Numbered from the stretch's first letter, positions 1 to 15,400 are shown. The stretch is DNA of 19,831 bases from CAZJFH01 sp964545205 (GCA_964545205.1 CAZJFH010000085.1:1-19831), one strand, 5' to 3'. The notes: generated by a model from the letters alone, not told the origin. Numbers and translations are program-made.

Positions 1-2144
1 ATGTTGGTCATGCAGGAGCCGATGAACCCCTCGTCGATCTTGTCGCCGGCGACCTCGGACAGCAGCTTGACGTCGTCGGGATCGTTCGGGCAGGCGACGA
101 TCGGCTCCTTGACGTCGGCCAGGTCGATCTCGATCACCGCCGCGTATTCGGCGTCGGCGTCGGGTGCGAGCAGGCTCGGCCTGGCGATCCACTGCTCCAT
201 CGCCGCGATGCGGCGCTTGAGCGTGCGGGCGTCCTCGTAGCCGTTGGCGATCATCCACTTCATCAGGGTGATGTTCGAGCGCATGTACTCGACGATCGGC
301 GCCTCGCTCAGCCGCACGGTGCAGGCGGCGGCGGAGCGTTCGGCCGAGGCGTCGGACAGCTCGAACGCCTGCTCGACCTTGAGGTCCGGCAGGCCCTCGA
401 TCTCGAGGATGCGCCCCGAGAAGACGTTCTTCTTGCCCTTCTTCTCGACGGTCAGCAGGCCCTGTTTGATGGCGTAGTAGGGAATCGCGTTGACCAGGTC
501 GCGCAAGGTCACGCCCGGCTGCATCTTGCCCTTGAAGCGCACCAGCACGCTCTCGGGCATGTCCAGCGGCATCACGCCGGTGGCGGCGGCGAAGGCGACC
601 AGGCCGGAGCCGGCCGGGAAGCTGATGCCGATCGGGAAGCGGGTGTGCGAATCGCCGCCGGTGCCCACCGTGTCGGGCAGCAGCAGGCGGTTCAGCCAGC
701 TGTGGATGACGCCGTCGCCGGGCCGCAGGGCGACGCCGCCGCGGGTGGCGATGAAGTTGGGCAGCGTGCGATGGGTCTCGACGTCGACCAGCCGCGGATA
801 GGCGGCGGTGTGGCAGAAGGACTGCATCACCAGATCGGCCGAGAAGCCGAGGCAGGCGAGGTCCTTGAGCTCGTCGCGGGTCATCGGGCCGGTGGTGTCC
901 TGCGAGCCCACGGTGGTCATCTTCGGCTCGCAATAGGCGCCGGGGCGCACGCCCAGGCCCTCGGCCAGGCCACAGGCGCGGCCGACCATCTTCTGCGCCA
1001 GGGTGAAGCCCTTGCCGCTGTCCTTGGGCTGCGCCGGCTGGCGGAACAGGGTCGAGGGCGCCAGGCCCAGCGCCTCGCGGGCGCGCGCGGTCAGGCCGCG
1101 GCCGATGATCAGCGGAATGCGGCCGCCGGCGCGGACCTCGTCGAAGATGACGTCGGACTTGACCGTGAACTCGGCGACGACCTTGCCGTCCTTCAGCGCC
1201 TTGCCCTCGTAGGGGCGCAGCTCGACGACGTCGCCCATCTCCATCTGGCTGACGTCGAGCTCGATCGGCAGCGCGCCGGCGTCCTCCATCGTGTTGTAGA
1301 AGATCGGCGCGATCTTCGAGCCCAGGCAGACGCCGCCGAAGCGCTTGTTGGGGACGTAGGGGATGTCCTCGCCGGTCCACCACAGCACCGAGTTGGTCGC
1401 CGACTTGCGCGACGAGCCGGTGCCGACGACGTCGCCGACATAGGCCACCAGATGGCCGTTGTCCTTCAGCGCCTGCAGCATGGCGATCGGGCCGCGCACG
1501 CCGGGCTCCTCGGGCTCGATGCCGGGGCGGGCGTTCTTCAGCATCGCCAGGGCGTGCAGCGGGATGTCGGGGCGGCTCCAGGCGTCGGGCGCCGGCGACA
1601 GGTCATCGGTGTTGGTCTCGCCGGCGACCTTGAACACGGTCACGGTCAGGCTCTCGGGCACCGCCGGGCGGGTGGTGAACCACTCGGCCTCGGCCCAGGA
1701 CTTCATCACCGCCTTGGCGTTGGCGTTGCCCTGATCGGCCAGGTCCTTGACGTCGTGGAAGTAGTCGAACACCAAGAGCGTGTTCTTCAGCGCCGCGGCC
1801 GCCGTGGCGCCGCATTCGGCATCCGACAGCAGCGCGATCAGCGGCTCGATGTTGAAGCCGCCGAGCATGGTGCCGAGCAGCTCGGTCGCCTTGACCTTCG
1901 AGATCAGGGCGTTGGCCTCGTCGCCCCTGGCGACGGCGGCCAGGAAGCCGGCCTTGACGCGGGCGGCGTCGTCGACGCCGGCGGGCACGCGCAAGGTGAG
2001 CAGATCGACCAGCATCTGCTCCTCGCCGGCCGGCGGGTTGCGCAGCAGGGCGACAAGTTCCTCGGTCTGCTGGGCCGACAGCGGCAGGGGCGGGATGCCG
2101 AGCGCGGCACGCTCGGCGACATGCTGACGATAGGCTTCGAGCAC
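1..2144 (-). CDS. acnB: Aconitate hydratase B, 3' end beyond the window
   Basis: Aconitase B isomerises citrate and isocitrate in the cytoplasmic TCA cycle using a [4Fe-4S] cluster. Reading leftwards, 714 full codons are visible. The chosen start is a GTG at 2144 (protein begins MLEAYRQHVAERAALG), preceded by a purine-rich AAAGGAA about 8 nt upstream. The B-class layout is clear: an N-terminal HEAT-like domain (about residues 1-160), a swivelling domain containing GTGSSRKSATN, then the catalytic core with GGDSHTRFPIGIS. The last residues are GFIGSCMTN; this Cys is residue 711 and matches E. coli AcnB Cys710, the first cluster ligand. The CxxC pair carrying the other two ligands lies outside the window, so an intact active site cannot be confirmed. 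It is divergent from acnA, a complete aconitase of the other class. Identity is very secure; only the C-terminus is unseen. Confidence 0.96.
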   Translation of the reverse strand, partial: MLEAYRQHVAERAALGIPPLPLSAQQTEELVALLRNPPAGEEQMLVDLLTLRVPAGVDDAARVKAGFLAAVARGDEANALISKVKATELLGTMLGGFNIEPLIALLSDAECGATAAAALKNTLLVFDYFHDVKDLADQGNANAKAVMKSWAEAEWFTTRPAVPESLTVTVFKVAGETNTDDLSPAPDAWSRPDIPLHALAMLKNARPGIEPEEPGVRGPIAMLQALKDNGHLVAYVGDVVGTGSSRKSATNSVLWWTGEDIPYVPNKRFGGVCLGSKIAPIFYNTMEDAGALPIELDVSQMEMGDVVELRPYEGKALKDGKVVAEFTVKSDVIFDEVRAGGRIPLIIGRGLTARAREALGLAPSTLFRQPAQPKDSGKGFTLAQKMVGRACGLAEGLGVRPGAYCEPKMTTVGSQDTTGPMTRDELKDLACLGFSADLVMQSFCHTAAYPRLVDVETHRTLPNFIATRGGVALRPGDGVIHSWLNRLLLPDTVGTGGDSHTRFPIGISFPAGSGLVAFAAATGVMPLDMPESVLVRFKGKMQPGVTLRDLVNAIPYYAIKQGLLTVEKKGKKNVFSGRILEIEGLPDLKVEQAFELSDASAERSAAACTVRLSEAPIVEYMRSNITLMKWMIANGYEDARTLKRRIAAMEQWIARPSLLAPDADAEYAAVIEIDLADVKEPIVACPNDPDDVKLLSEVAGDKIDEGFIGSCMTN

Positions 2145-2236
2145 GGCCGGTTCCTTTCTCAGTTCCTGGAGGCGGCGTTCGATCGGCGGGCGAGCCCATC
2201 CCTTAGGGTAGGAGCCTCCCACCACGGCGCGCTGCC

Positions 2237-2264
2237 GTCATATAGATTCTGCGCCAAAAGGCAA
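2237..2264 (-). promoter_or_regulatory. Candidate acnB promoter with GANTC in the spacer
   Basis: On the minus strand TTGCCT (2264-2259) and TATGAC (2242-2237) are separated by 16 nt, giving a sigma-70-like promoter about 90 nt upstream of the acnB GTG. The spacer contains GAATC (GANTC, 2249-2245). It is the most AT-rich part of the intergenic region. No transcription start data are available, so this is a motif call only. Confidence 0.35.
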
Positions 2265-2307
2265 GATTTTTCCGCGAAACCGCAGGCGTCGGGCGGCTTC
2301 GCGGGGC

Positions 2308-2337
2308 TTGCCCGCGGCCCCGTCGGCGCCATATCGA
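2308..2337 (+). promoter_or_regulatory. Weak candidate acnA promoter
   Basis: TTGCCC (2308-2313) and TATCGA (2332-2337) are 18 nt apart and would give a leader of about 100 nt before acnA. The same two hexamers occur in the candidate mdh promoter. The -10 match is poor. A GANTC (GAGTC, 2345-2349) lies near the presumed start of transcription. Confidence 0.25.
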
Positions 2338-2445
2338 ACCAGGGGAGTCGCGGCCGCCCTGGACGATCGGCAGCCCTTTCGTCCGGCCGGGATCGAGGCT
2401 ACCCTGCCCGTCCTGCAAGGCACCACCAGCGGAGGAAAAGACGCG

Positions 2446-5130
<2,685 letters not shown>

Positions 5131-5178
5131 GCCGGGCGTTGCGGCCGGGGCGGCGGCCGGTGTATTCCTGGACCTCGA

Positions 5179-5199
5179 CCTCCGCGACATAGACGGAGG
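5179..5199 (+). promoter_or_regulatory. Small hairpin just upstream of the hemerythrin RBS
   Basis: CCTCCG (5179-5184) and CGGAGG (5194-5199) form a 6-bp stem with a 9-nt loop. The Shine-Dalgarno GGGGGAGGGA (5201-5210) follows directly. The CCTCC of the left arm could alternatively pair with that Shine-Dalgarno. Function is unproven. Confidence 0.3.
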
Positions 5200-5218
5200 C
5201 GGGGGAGGGAAGCCGGCC

Positions 5219-5620
5219 ATGCCGCTGATCACCTGGGAGCAAGCCTACGCCGTCGGGCACCCGGAGATCGACGACGACCACCGACGGGTGCTGGAACTGA
5301 TCAACGATCTCGACGCCGCCGTGGCCGCCGACGAGCCGGCCGAGGCGGTGGCGGCGGGTTTCGCCGCGCTGTCGCGCCACGTCGCCGAGCACTTCGCGCG
5401 CGAGGAGCGGGTGATGGCCGAACGCGGCTATCCCGACCTCGCCGCCCACCGCCAGGAACACCGGCGCCTGGCCGCCGACTTCGAGAGCTTCCGCGGCCGC
5501 TTCCTGGCCGGCGCGCGCGCCGGCATGCATGGCCGCGAACTGATGTTCCTGGCCACCTGGTGGGTCAGCCACATCGTCCGCAGCGACATGCGCTCCATTC
5601 CCTGGATAGCGCGCGACTGA
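5219..5620 (+). CDS. Bacteriohemerythrin
   Basis: A 133-residue single-domain hemerythrin, a four-helix bundle binding O2 (or NO) at a non-haem di-iron site. The full ligand set is visible: His21 (DDDHRRV), His58 and Glu62 (HFAREE), His77 and His81 (HRQEH), and His118 and Asp123 (HIVRSD). The conserved N-terminal W6 and the GY before the third helix also fit. No signal peptide, membrane segment or signalling domain is fused, so it should be cytosolic and free-standing. The start ATG has a good GGGAGGGA about 8 nt upstream. It lies 88 nt downstream of acnA on the same strand and might share its transcript. A role in oxygen or iron handling near an O2-sensitive Fe-S enzyme is plausible but only suggested by position. 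Confidence 0.93.
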   Translation: MPLITWEQAYAVGHPEIDDDHRRVLELINDLDAAVAADEPAEAVAAGFAALSRHVAEHFAREERVMAERGYPDLAAHRQEHRRLAADFESFRGRFLAGARAGMHGRELMFLATWWVSHIVRSDMRSIPWIARD

Positions 5621-5665
5621 GCGCGCGCCCCCCCTTCCCGCTACCACTTCCTGGATAGCCGAAGG

Positions 5666-5700
5666 GCCGCGGTTTCGCCGCGGCGCTCAACTTTTGTTTA
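5666..5700 (+). terminator. Probable intrinsic terminator after the hemerythrin gene
   Basis: GCCGCGG (5666-5672) and CCGCGGC (5678-5684) form a perfect 7-bp GC-rich stem with a TTTCG loop. A T-rich tract (CTTTTGTTTA) starts 7 nt after the stem. The delayed T tract makes it an imperfect terminator. It lies 45 nt after the hemerythrin stop and before the AT-rich gcrA upstream region. Confidence 0.5.
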
Positions 5701-5718
5701 CCGGTTTGCATCAAAATG

Positions 5719-5747
5719 TTGTTCCGGACGGCCGTTCCTGATACCTT
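5719..5747 (+). promoter_or_regulatory. Candidate gcrA promoter
   Basis: TTGTTC (5719-5724) and TACCTT (5742-5747) are 17 nt apart in an AT-richer stretch, with about 53 nt from the -10 to the gcrA ATG. No GANTC site occurs within it. This is a motif-based call. Confidence 0.35.
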
Positions 5748-5800
5748 ATTTGGTGCCAGGACGCGCGGAGCATCCATAAGAAATAGCTCAGAGGTACGTG

Positions 5801-6139
5801 ATGACGTGGACCCCGGAGAGAGTCGACCTCCTCGCCCAGTTGTGGTCGTCGGGAATGCCGACCGCCCAGATCGGCAAGGAACTCGGCATCACCAAGAACG
5901 CCGTCGTCGGCAAGGCCCACCGCCTCGGTCTGCCGGAACGGCAGTCGCCGATCGCCGCCGCCAAGAAGGAAAGCAAGGTCGTCGAACTGACGGCGCATTC
6001 CTGCCGCTGGCCCGAGGGCCATCCGGGCGAGCCCGGCTTCCATTTCTGCGGCAAGCAGGTGCAGTCGGGCAAGCCGTACTGCCCCGAGCACGTCGCCCGC
6101 GCCTATCACCGGCCGACGCGGCGCGAAGACGCCGCCTGA
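5801..6139 (+). CDS. gcrA: GcrA-family cell-cycle transcription regulator (short form)
   Basis: A 112-residue GcrA homologue. GcrA binds sigma-70 RNA polymerase and activates promoters carrying CcrM-methylated GANTC sites in alphaproteobacteria. Residues 1-45 (MTWTPERVDLLAQLW...ITKNAVVGKAHRLGL) are the helix-turn-helix DNA-binding domain. Residues 66-105 (HSCRWPEGHP...FHFCG...PYCPEHVARAY) are the conserved sigma-contacting domain, with Cys68, Cys83, Cys94 and His97 as a possible metal site. It is clearly shorter than Caulobacter GcrA (about 173 residues): the Pro/Ala linker is reduced to about 20 residues and the C-terminal extension is missing. The ATG at 5801 is preferred over an adjacent in-frame GTG because the family starts M-S/T-W-T; AGAGG lies upstream. 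It converges on lpdA. It could be a paralogue rather than the sole GcrA. Confidence 0.93.
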   Translation: MTWTPERVDLLAQLWSSGMPTAQIGKELGITKNAVVGKAHRLGLPERQSPIAAAKKESKVVELTAHSCRWPEGHPGEPGFHFCGKQVQSGKPYCPEHVARAYHRPTRREDAA

Positions 6140-6174
6140 GGCGCGCGGACATCGCCTGACGGCCGAGAGGAACC

Positions 6175-6205
6175 GGCGCCCGGGTCACCGCCCGGGCGCC
6201 TTTCG
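6175..6205 (+). terminator. Intrinsic terminator between gcrA and lpdA
   Basis: GGCGCCCGGG (6175-6184) and CCCGGGCGCC (6191-6200) form a perfect 10-bp stem with a 6-nt loop, followed by TTTCGTT on the plus strand. It sits in the 72-nt convergent gap. The T tract favours gcrA transcription, but the stem could also halt the long minus-strand operon transcript, whose stop codon is 12 nt away. Confidence 0.75.
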
Positions 6206-6211
6206 TTCGCG

Positions 6212-7621
<1,410 letters not shown>

Positions 7622-7646
7622 GTCAGTCGATTCCCCTGTTTTTCAT

Positions 7647-7738
7647 TGAACCACAGAGACACCGAGACACGGAGAAGTCACAGAGAGAGAACTCTCCTCG
7701 GTGCCGTCTCTGTGTCTCTGTGCCTCTGTGGTCAAACC
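7647..7738. repeat. Long imperfect palindromic repeat of dispersed type
   Basis: Two arms of about 42 nt are inverted copies. The left arm reads TGAACCACAGAGACACCGAG and onward; the right arm, reverse-complemented, reads TTGACCACAGAGGCACAGAG and onward. They differ at only a few positions and meet near 7690. RNA from either strand would form a long hairpin. The ACCACAGAG-type sequence, often translated as HRDTETQR-like peptides in misannotated genes, is known to me as a dispersed intergenic palindrome in diverse bacteria. It lies between sucB and lpdA inside an operon. No transposase or target-site duplication is visible. Confidence 0.85.
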
Positions 7739-7750
7739 TTCCGACCCCGA

Positions 7751-9007
<1,257 letters not shown>

Positions 9008-9021
9008 GCTGGTTCCCCTGA

Positions 9022-11970
9022 TCAGACGGGCGTCATCTCGGCCAGCGGCGTCGGCCGGCGGAACGGCTGCGGAATCTTCGCGGCCGGCACCGACAGCGCC
9101 TGCTCGACGAGCAGAGCCTGCTCTTCATTGTGCTTCTTGTACAGGCCGGTGGCCGGCGATGCCGCGGCCGGGCGGCCGGCGTAGACGGCCCTGCGGCACT
9201 TGTGGCCGAGCTCCTCGAGGACGAATTCGAGGCGGCGGTCGACGAAGGTCCACGGCCCCATGTTGGCCGGCTCCTCCTGGCACCACACGACGTCGGCGTT
9301 GGGATAGCGCTTGAGCTGCGCCAGCACCGTGTCCTTGGGCCAGGGATAGAGCTGCTCGACGCGGATGATGGCGACGTCGTCGATGCCCTGGTCGATGCGC
9401 GCCTGCAGCAGGTCGTAATAGACCTTGCCCGAGCACAGCACGACGCGGCGGATCGCCTCGTCCGGCTGCAGCTCGAACGGCTCGGGCAGCACGCGGCGGA
9501 AGCGGCTGCCGGGGCCGAACTCGTCGAGCTTCGAGACGCACAGCTTGTGGCGCAGCAGCGACTTCGGCGTCATCACCACCAGCGGCTTGCGGAAGTTGCG
9601 GCGCAGCTGGCGGCGCAGGCCGTGGAAGTAGTTGGCCGGCGTGGTGAAGTTGCAGACCTGCCAGTTGTCCTCGGCCGAGAGCTGGAGATAGCGCTCCCAG
9701 CGCGCCGACGAGTGCTCCGGCCCCTGGCCCTCGTAGCCGTGCGGCAGCAGCAGCACCAGGCCCGAGGCCCGCAGCCACTTCGACTCGGCCGAGCTGATGA
9801 ACTGGTCGATGATCACCTGGGCGCCGTTGGCGAAATCGCCGAACTGGGCCTCCCACACCACCAGCGCATGCGGCTCGGCCAGCGAGTAGCCGTATTCGAA
9901 GCCCAGCACCGCCTCTTCCGACAGCGGGCTGTCGATGACCTCGAAATGGCCCTGGCCCGAGCCGATGTGGTTCAGCGGCACGAACCGGTGCTCGTTGTCC
10001 TGGTCGGTCAGCACGGCGTGGCGCTGCGAGAAGGTGCCGCGGCCGACGTCCTGGCCGGACAGGCGCACCGGCGCGCCCTCGAGCAGCAGCGTGCCGAAGG
10101 CCAGCGCCTCGGCGGTCGCCCAGTCGACGCCCTCGCCGGTCTCGAACATCTGCTTCTTCTGCTGGAGCTGGCGCAGGATCTTGCGGTTGGCGTTGAAGCC
10201 GTCGGGCACGCGGGTGATCGCCGCGCCGACCTTCTTGAGCACGTCGAGGTCGACATGGGTCGTCTCCTCGCGCATCTCCTCCTCGCCGCGCAGCTGCATC
10301 AGGCCGGCCCACTTGCCCTCGAACCAGTCGGCCTTGTTGGGCTTGTAGCTCTTGGCGGCCTCGAAGTCCTTTTCCAGCTCCTGGTGGAAGGCGGTGACCA
10401 TGCCGTCGGCCTCGCCCTCGCCGATCACGCCCTCGTTCTGGAGCTGGCGGGCGTAGACCTGCCGCGTCGTCGGATGCTGGGCGATCTTGCGGTACATCAG
10501 CGGCTGCGTGAACGCCGGCTCGTCCGACTCGTTGTGGCCGTGACGGCGGTAGCAGATCATGTCGACGACGACGTCGCACTTGAACTCCTGGCGGAACTCG
10601 GTGGCGATGCGCGCGACGTGGACGACCGCTTCGGGATCGTCGGCGTTGACGTGGAAGATCGGCGCCTGGACCATCTTGGCGACGTCCGAGCTGTACGGGC
10701 CCGAGCGCGAGTACTGCGGGCTGGTGGTGAAGCCGATCTGGTTGTTGATGATGAAATGGATGATGCCGCCGACGGTGTAGCCCTTGAGCTGGCTCATCAT
10801 CAGGCATTCCGGCACCACGCCCTGGCCGGCGAAGGCGGCGTCGCCGTGCAGCAGGATGCCGAGCACCTCGTTGTGCTCGTGGTCGCCGCGCTGGGTCTGC
10901 TTGGCGCGCACCTTGCCGATCACCACCGGGTCGACGACCTCGAGGTGCGACGGGTTGGCGGTCAGGCTGAGGTGGACGGCGTTGCCGTCGAAGTCGCGGT
11001 CCGACGACGTGCCGAGATGGTACTTCACGTCGCCCGAGCCCTGGACGTCGGCCGGATTGGCCGGGTTGCCCTGGAACTCCGAGAAGATCGCCTGGAACGG
11101 CTTCTTCATGAAGTTGGCGAGCACGTTCAGCCGGCCGCGATGGGCCATGCCGAGCACGACGTCGCGGATGCCGAGCTGGCCGCCGCGCTTGAGCACCTGC
11201 TCCAGCGCCGGGATGATCGACTCGCCGCCCTCCAGGCCGAAGCGCTTGGTGCCGGTGTACTTGAGCTGCAGGAAGCGCTCGAAGCCCTCGGCCTCGGTCA
11301 GACGCTCGAGGATCGCCTTCTTGCCGCGCTCGGTGAAGTCGGGCTGGTTGTGGATCGACTCGATGCGCTTTTGGATCCACGCCTTCTGGTCGGGATCCTG
11401 GATGTGCATGAACTCGACGCCGATCGAGCCGCAATAGGTCTGGCCGACGATCTCGAGGATCTGGCGCAGCGTCGCCGATTCCAGACCGAGGACGTAGTCG
11501 ATGAAGATCTCGCGGTCGAGATCGTCCTCGGTGAAGCCGTAGCTGCGGTAGTCGAGCTCGGGATGCGGCTCCCGCTCCGACAGGCCGAGCGGATCGAGGG
11601 TGGCGTGCAGGTGACCGCGGACGCGATAGGCGCGGATCAGCATCAGCGCGCGGATCGAGTCGATGGTCTGCTGACGCACTTCCGCCGCGCTGGCCGGGGA
11701 GGCTGGCGCGGCGGTCGAGGGAGACATCGGTCGGGCGGCGGGGGCGGCCATGGCGGCGCCGCCTTCGATGACGCCTTGCGTCCTCGGCGCCCAGCCCGGC
11801 CCCCGGAGCTCGCGAAGCATGGCGTCGTCCTCGCCCCGCAGCTCGCGGAAGAAGGCCTGCCAGCTGTCGTCGACCGAGGTCGGATCGGCGAGGTAGCGGG
11901 CATACAGCTCGGCGATGAAGACGGCGTTGTTGCCCTGCAGGAAGGATGTGTATTCGATGTCGCGCGGCAT
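9022..11970 (-). CDS. sucA: 2-oxoglutarate dehydrogenase E1
   Basis: A 982-residue thiamine-diphosphate-dependent E1 that decarboxylates 2-oxoglutarate and succinylates the E2 lipoyl group. The N-terminal segment (YTSFLQGNNAVFIAELYARY...SWQAFF) is the family's E2-contact region, followed by an Ala/Pro/Ser-rich linker (about 70-97). Conserved blocks include MAHRGRLNVL (275-284), SLTANPSHLE (335-344) and the diphosphate/Mg motif HGDAAFAGQG (375-384) with Asn410 downstream. E. coli SucA is 933 residues; the excess is mainly in the linker region. The ATG at 11970 is the only possible start after an in-frame TAA 18 codons upstream, yet the strong Shine-Dalgarno GGAGGAGG is 28 nt away with a hairpin between them. 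It follows sucD in the operon. Confidence 0.97.
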   Translation of the reverse strand: MPRDIEYTSFLQGNNAVFIAELYARYLADPTSVDDSWQAFFRELRGEDDAMLRELRGPGWAPRTQGVIEGGAAMAAPAARPMSPSTAAPASPASAAEVRQQTIDSIRALMLIRAYRVRGHLHATLDPLGLSEREPHPELDYRSYGFTEDDLDREIFIDYVLGLESATLRQILEIVGQTYCGSIGVEFMHIQDPDQKAWIQKRIESIHNQPDFTERGKKAILERLTEAEGFERFLQLKYTGTKRFGLEGGESIIPALEQVLKRGGQLGIRDVVLGMAHRGRLNVLANFMKKPFQAIFSEFQGNPANPADVQGSGDVKYHLGTSSDRDFDGNAVHLSLTANPSHLEVVDPVVIGKVRAKQTQRGDHEHNEVLGILLHGDAAFAGQGVVPECLMMSQLKGYTVGGIIHFIINNQIGFTTSPQYSRSGPYSSDVAKMVQAPIFHVNADDPEAVVHVARIATEFRQEFKCDVVVDMICYRRHGHNESDEPAFTQPLMYRKIAQHPTTRQVYARQLQNEGVIGEGEADGMVTAFHQELEKDFEAAKSYKPNKADWFEGKWAGLMQLRGEEEMREETTHVDLDVLKKVGAAITRVPDGFNANRKILRQLQQKKQMFETGEGVDWATAEALAFGTLLLEGAPVRLSGQDVGRGTFSQRHAVLTDQDNEHRFVPLNHIGSGQGHFEVIDSPLSEEAVLGFEYGYSLAEPHALVVWEAQFGDFANGAQVIIDQFISSAESKWLRASGLVLLLPHGYEGQGPEHSSARWERYLQLSAEDNWQVCNFTTPANYFHGLRRQLRRNFRKPLVVMTPKSLLRHKLCVSKLDEFGPGSRFRRVLPEPFELQPDEAIRRVVLCSGKVYYDLLQARIDQGIDDVAIIRVEQLYPWPKDTVLAQLKRYPNADVVWCQEEPANMGPWTFVDRRLEFVLEELGHKCRRAVYAGRPAAASPATGLYKKHNEEQALLVEQALSVPAAKIPQPFRRPTPLAEMTPV

Positions 11971-11979
11971 GATGCGGTC

Positions 11980-12006
11980 GGCGCGGCTCTTCGCCGCGCC
12001 TCCTCC
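11980..12006 (-). promoter_or_regulatory. sucA Shine-Dalgarno with a hairpin inside the spacer
   Basis: On the minus strand GGAGGAGG (12006-11999) is followed by a perfect 8-bp stem GGCGCGGC/GCCGCGCC with a GAAGA loop (12000-11980), then GACCGCATC and the sucA ATG. Linear spacing is 28 nt; folding out the hairpin leaves about 9-11 nt. No other purine-rich site lies nearer to the ATG. Confidence 0.6.
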
Positions 12007-12027
12007 AGCTTTGAATGTTTTTTACAA

Positions 12028-12063
12028 CACCAGGAGGTGGTTGAAGGGCCACCGCCCTTCAAC
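12028..12063 (-). promoter_or_regulatory. Hairpins in the sucD-sucA gap, with an anti-Shine-Dalgarno
   Basis: A perfect 10-bp stem GTTGAAGGGC/GCCCTTCAAC with a 4-nt loop spans 12063-12040. Right after it in the transcript is CACC-TCCT-GGTG (12039-12028), a 4-bp hairpin whose ACCTCCT could instead pair with the sucA Shine-Dalgarno about 26 nt downstream. No T tract follows the large hairpin, so a simple terminator is unlikely. It may be an mRNA stability or attenuation element. Confidence 0.5.
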
Positions 12064-12083
12064 ACCATCTGCAGTCAAGGGCC

Positions 12084-12959
<876 letters not shown>

Positions 12960-12961
12960 GG

Positions 12962-14161
<1,200 letters not shown>

Positions 14162-14175
14162 CGACGTCGGACCCC

Positions 14176-15138
<963 letters not shown>

Positions 15139-15223
15139 CGATCGAATCCCCTCAGGACGTTTGGTGTGGCCGGGTGGTACGGGGGCTGCGGTTGCGGCGC
15201 AGCATGGCGGCCGATGGGGCGCT

Positions 15224-15252
15224 TCGATACCGCGATTCGCGCGCGAGGGCAA
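15224..15252 (-). promoter_or_regulatory. Candidate mdh operon promoter with GANTC in the spacer
   Basis: On the minus strand TTGCCC (15252-15247) and TATCGA (15229-15224) are exactly 17 nt apart, about 85 nt upstream of the mdh ATG. The spacer contains GAATC (15238-15234). An AT-rich block (15261-15300, including AATATATTA) lies just upstream and may act as an UP element or hold an alternative -10. The -10 match is modest. Confidence 0.35.
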
Positions 15253-15400
15253 GGGGCCGATAACGTTTCCGCAATATATTAGTCGCGCCTAATTCTTCTG
15301 GTTTGACCAGCACTTGCGCGGCGTCCCGCGGGGGGCGCGATGTAAGCCGTTGAGGCGGCGGGCAAATCCCTACCCCGGGTGGCATATGACCTACCCGCAG

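Larger units (their letters stand above)
2145..2445. other. acnB-acnA divergent intergenic region
   Basis: These 301 nt separate the two divergent aconitase starts. I see an AT-richer patch at 2235-2275 that holds a candidate acnB promoter, a weaker candidate acnA promoter at 2308-2337, and the acnA ribosome-binding site GGAGGAAAAG at 2431-2440. Two GANTC sites are present (2245-2249 and 2345-2349). No small gene, tRNA or convincing terminator is visible. Confidence 0.7.

Noticed and set aside
2308..2445. Upstream in-frame extension of acnA from a TTG
   Set aside because: The added 46 residues are unconserved and the strong ribosome-binding site lies just before the ATG at 2446.
5601..5659. 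Direct repeat CCTGGATAGC at 5601-5610 and 5650-5659 around the hemerythrin stop, and a GCGCGC/GCGCGC hairpin around that stop
   Set aside because: Ten bases with poor flanking match, and a self-complementary GC run in a GC-rich genome; no boundary, mobile gene or T tract supports a function.
7629..7633. GANTC sites overlapping the Shine-Dalgarno regions of lpdA (7629-7633) and mdh (15143-15147)
   Set aside because: They arise from GGGGA(A/T)TC ribosome-binding sequence in transcribed leaders, where GcrA promoter control would not act.
15139..15252. N-terminal extension of mdh
   Set aside because: It would put 38 unconserved residues before the canonical MARKKIALVGSGNIGG start and would overlap the candidate promoter.
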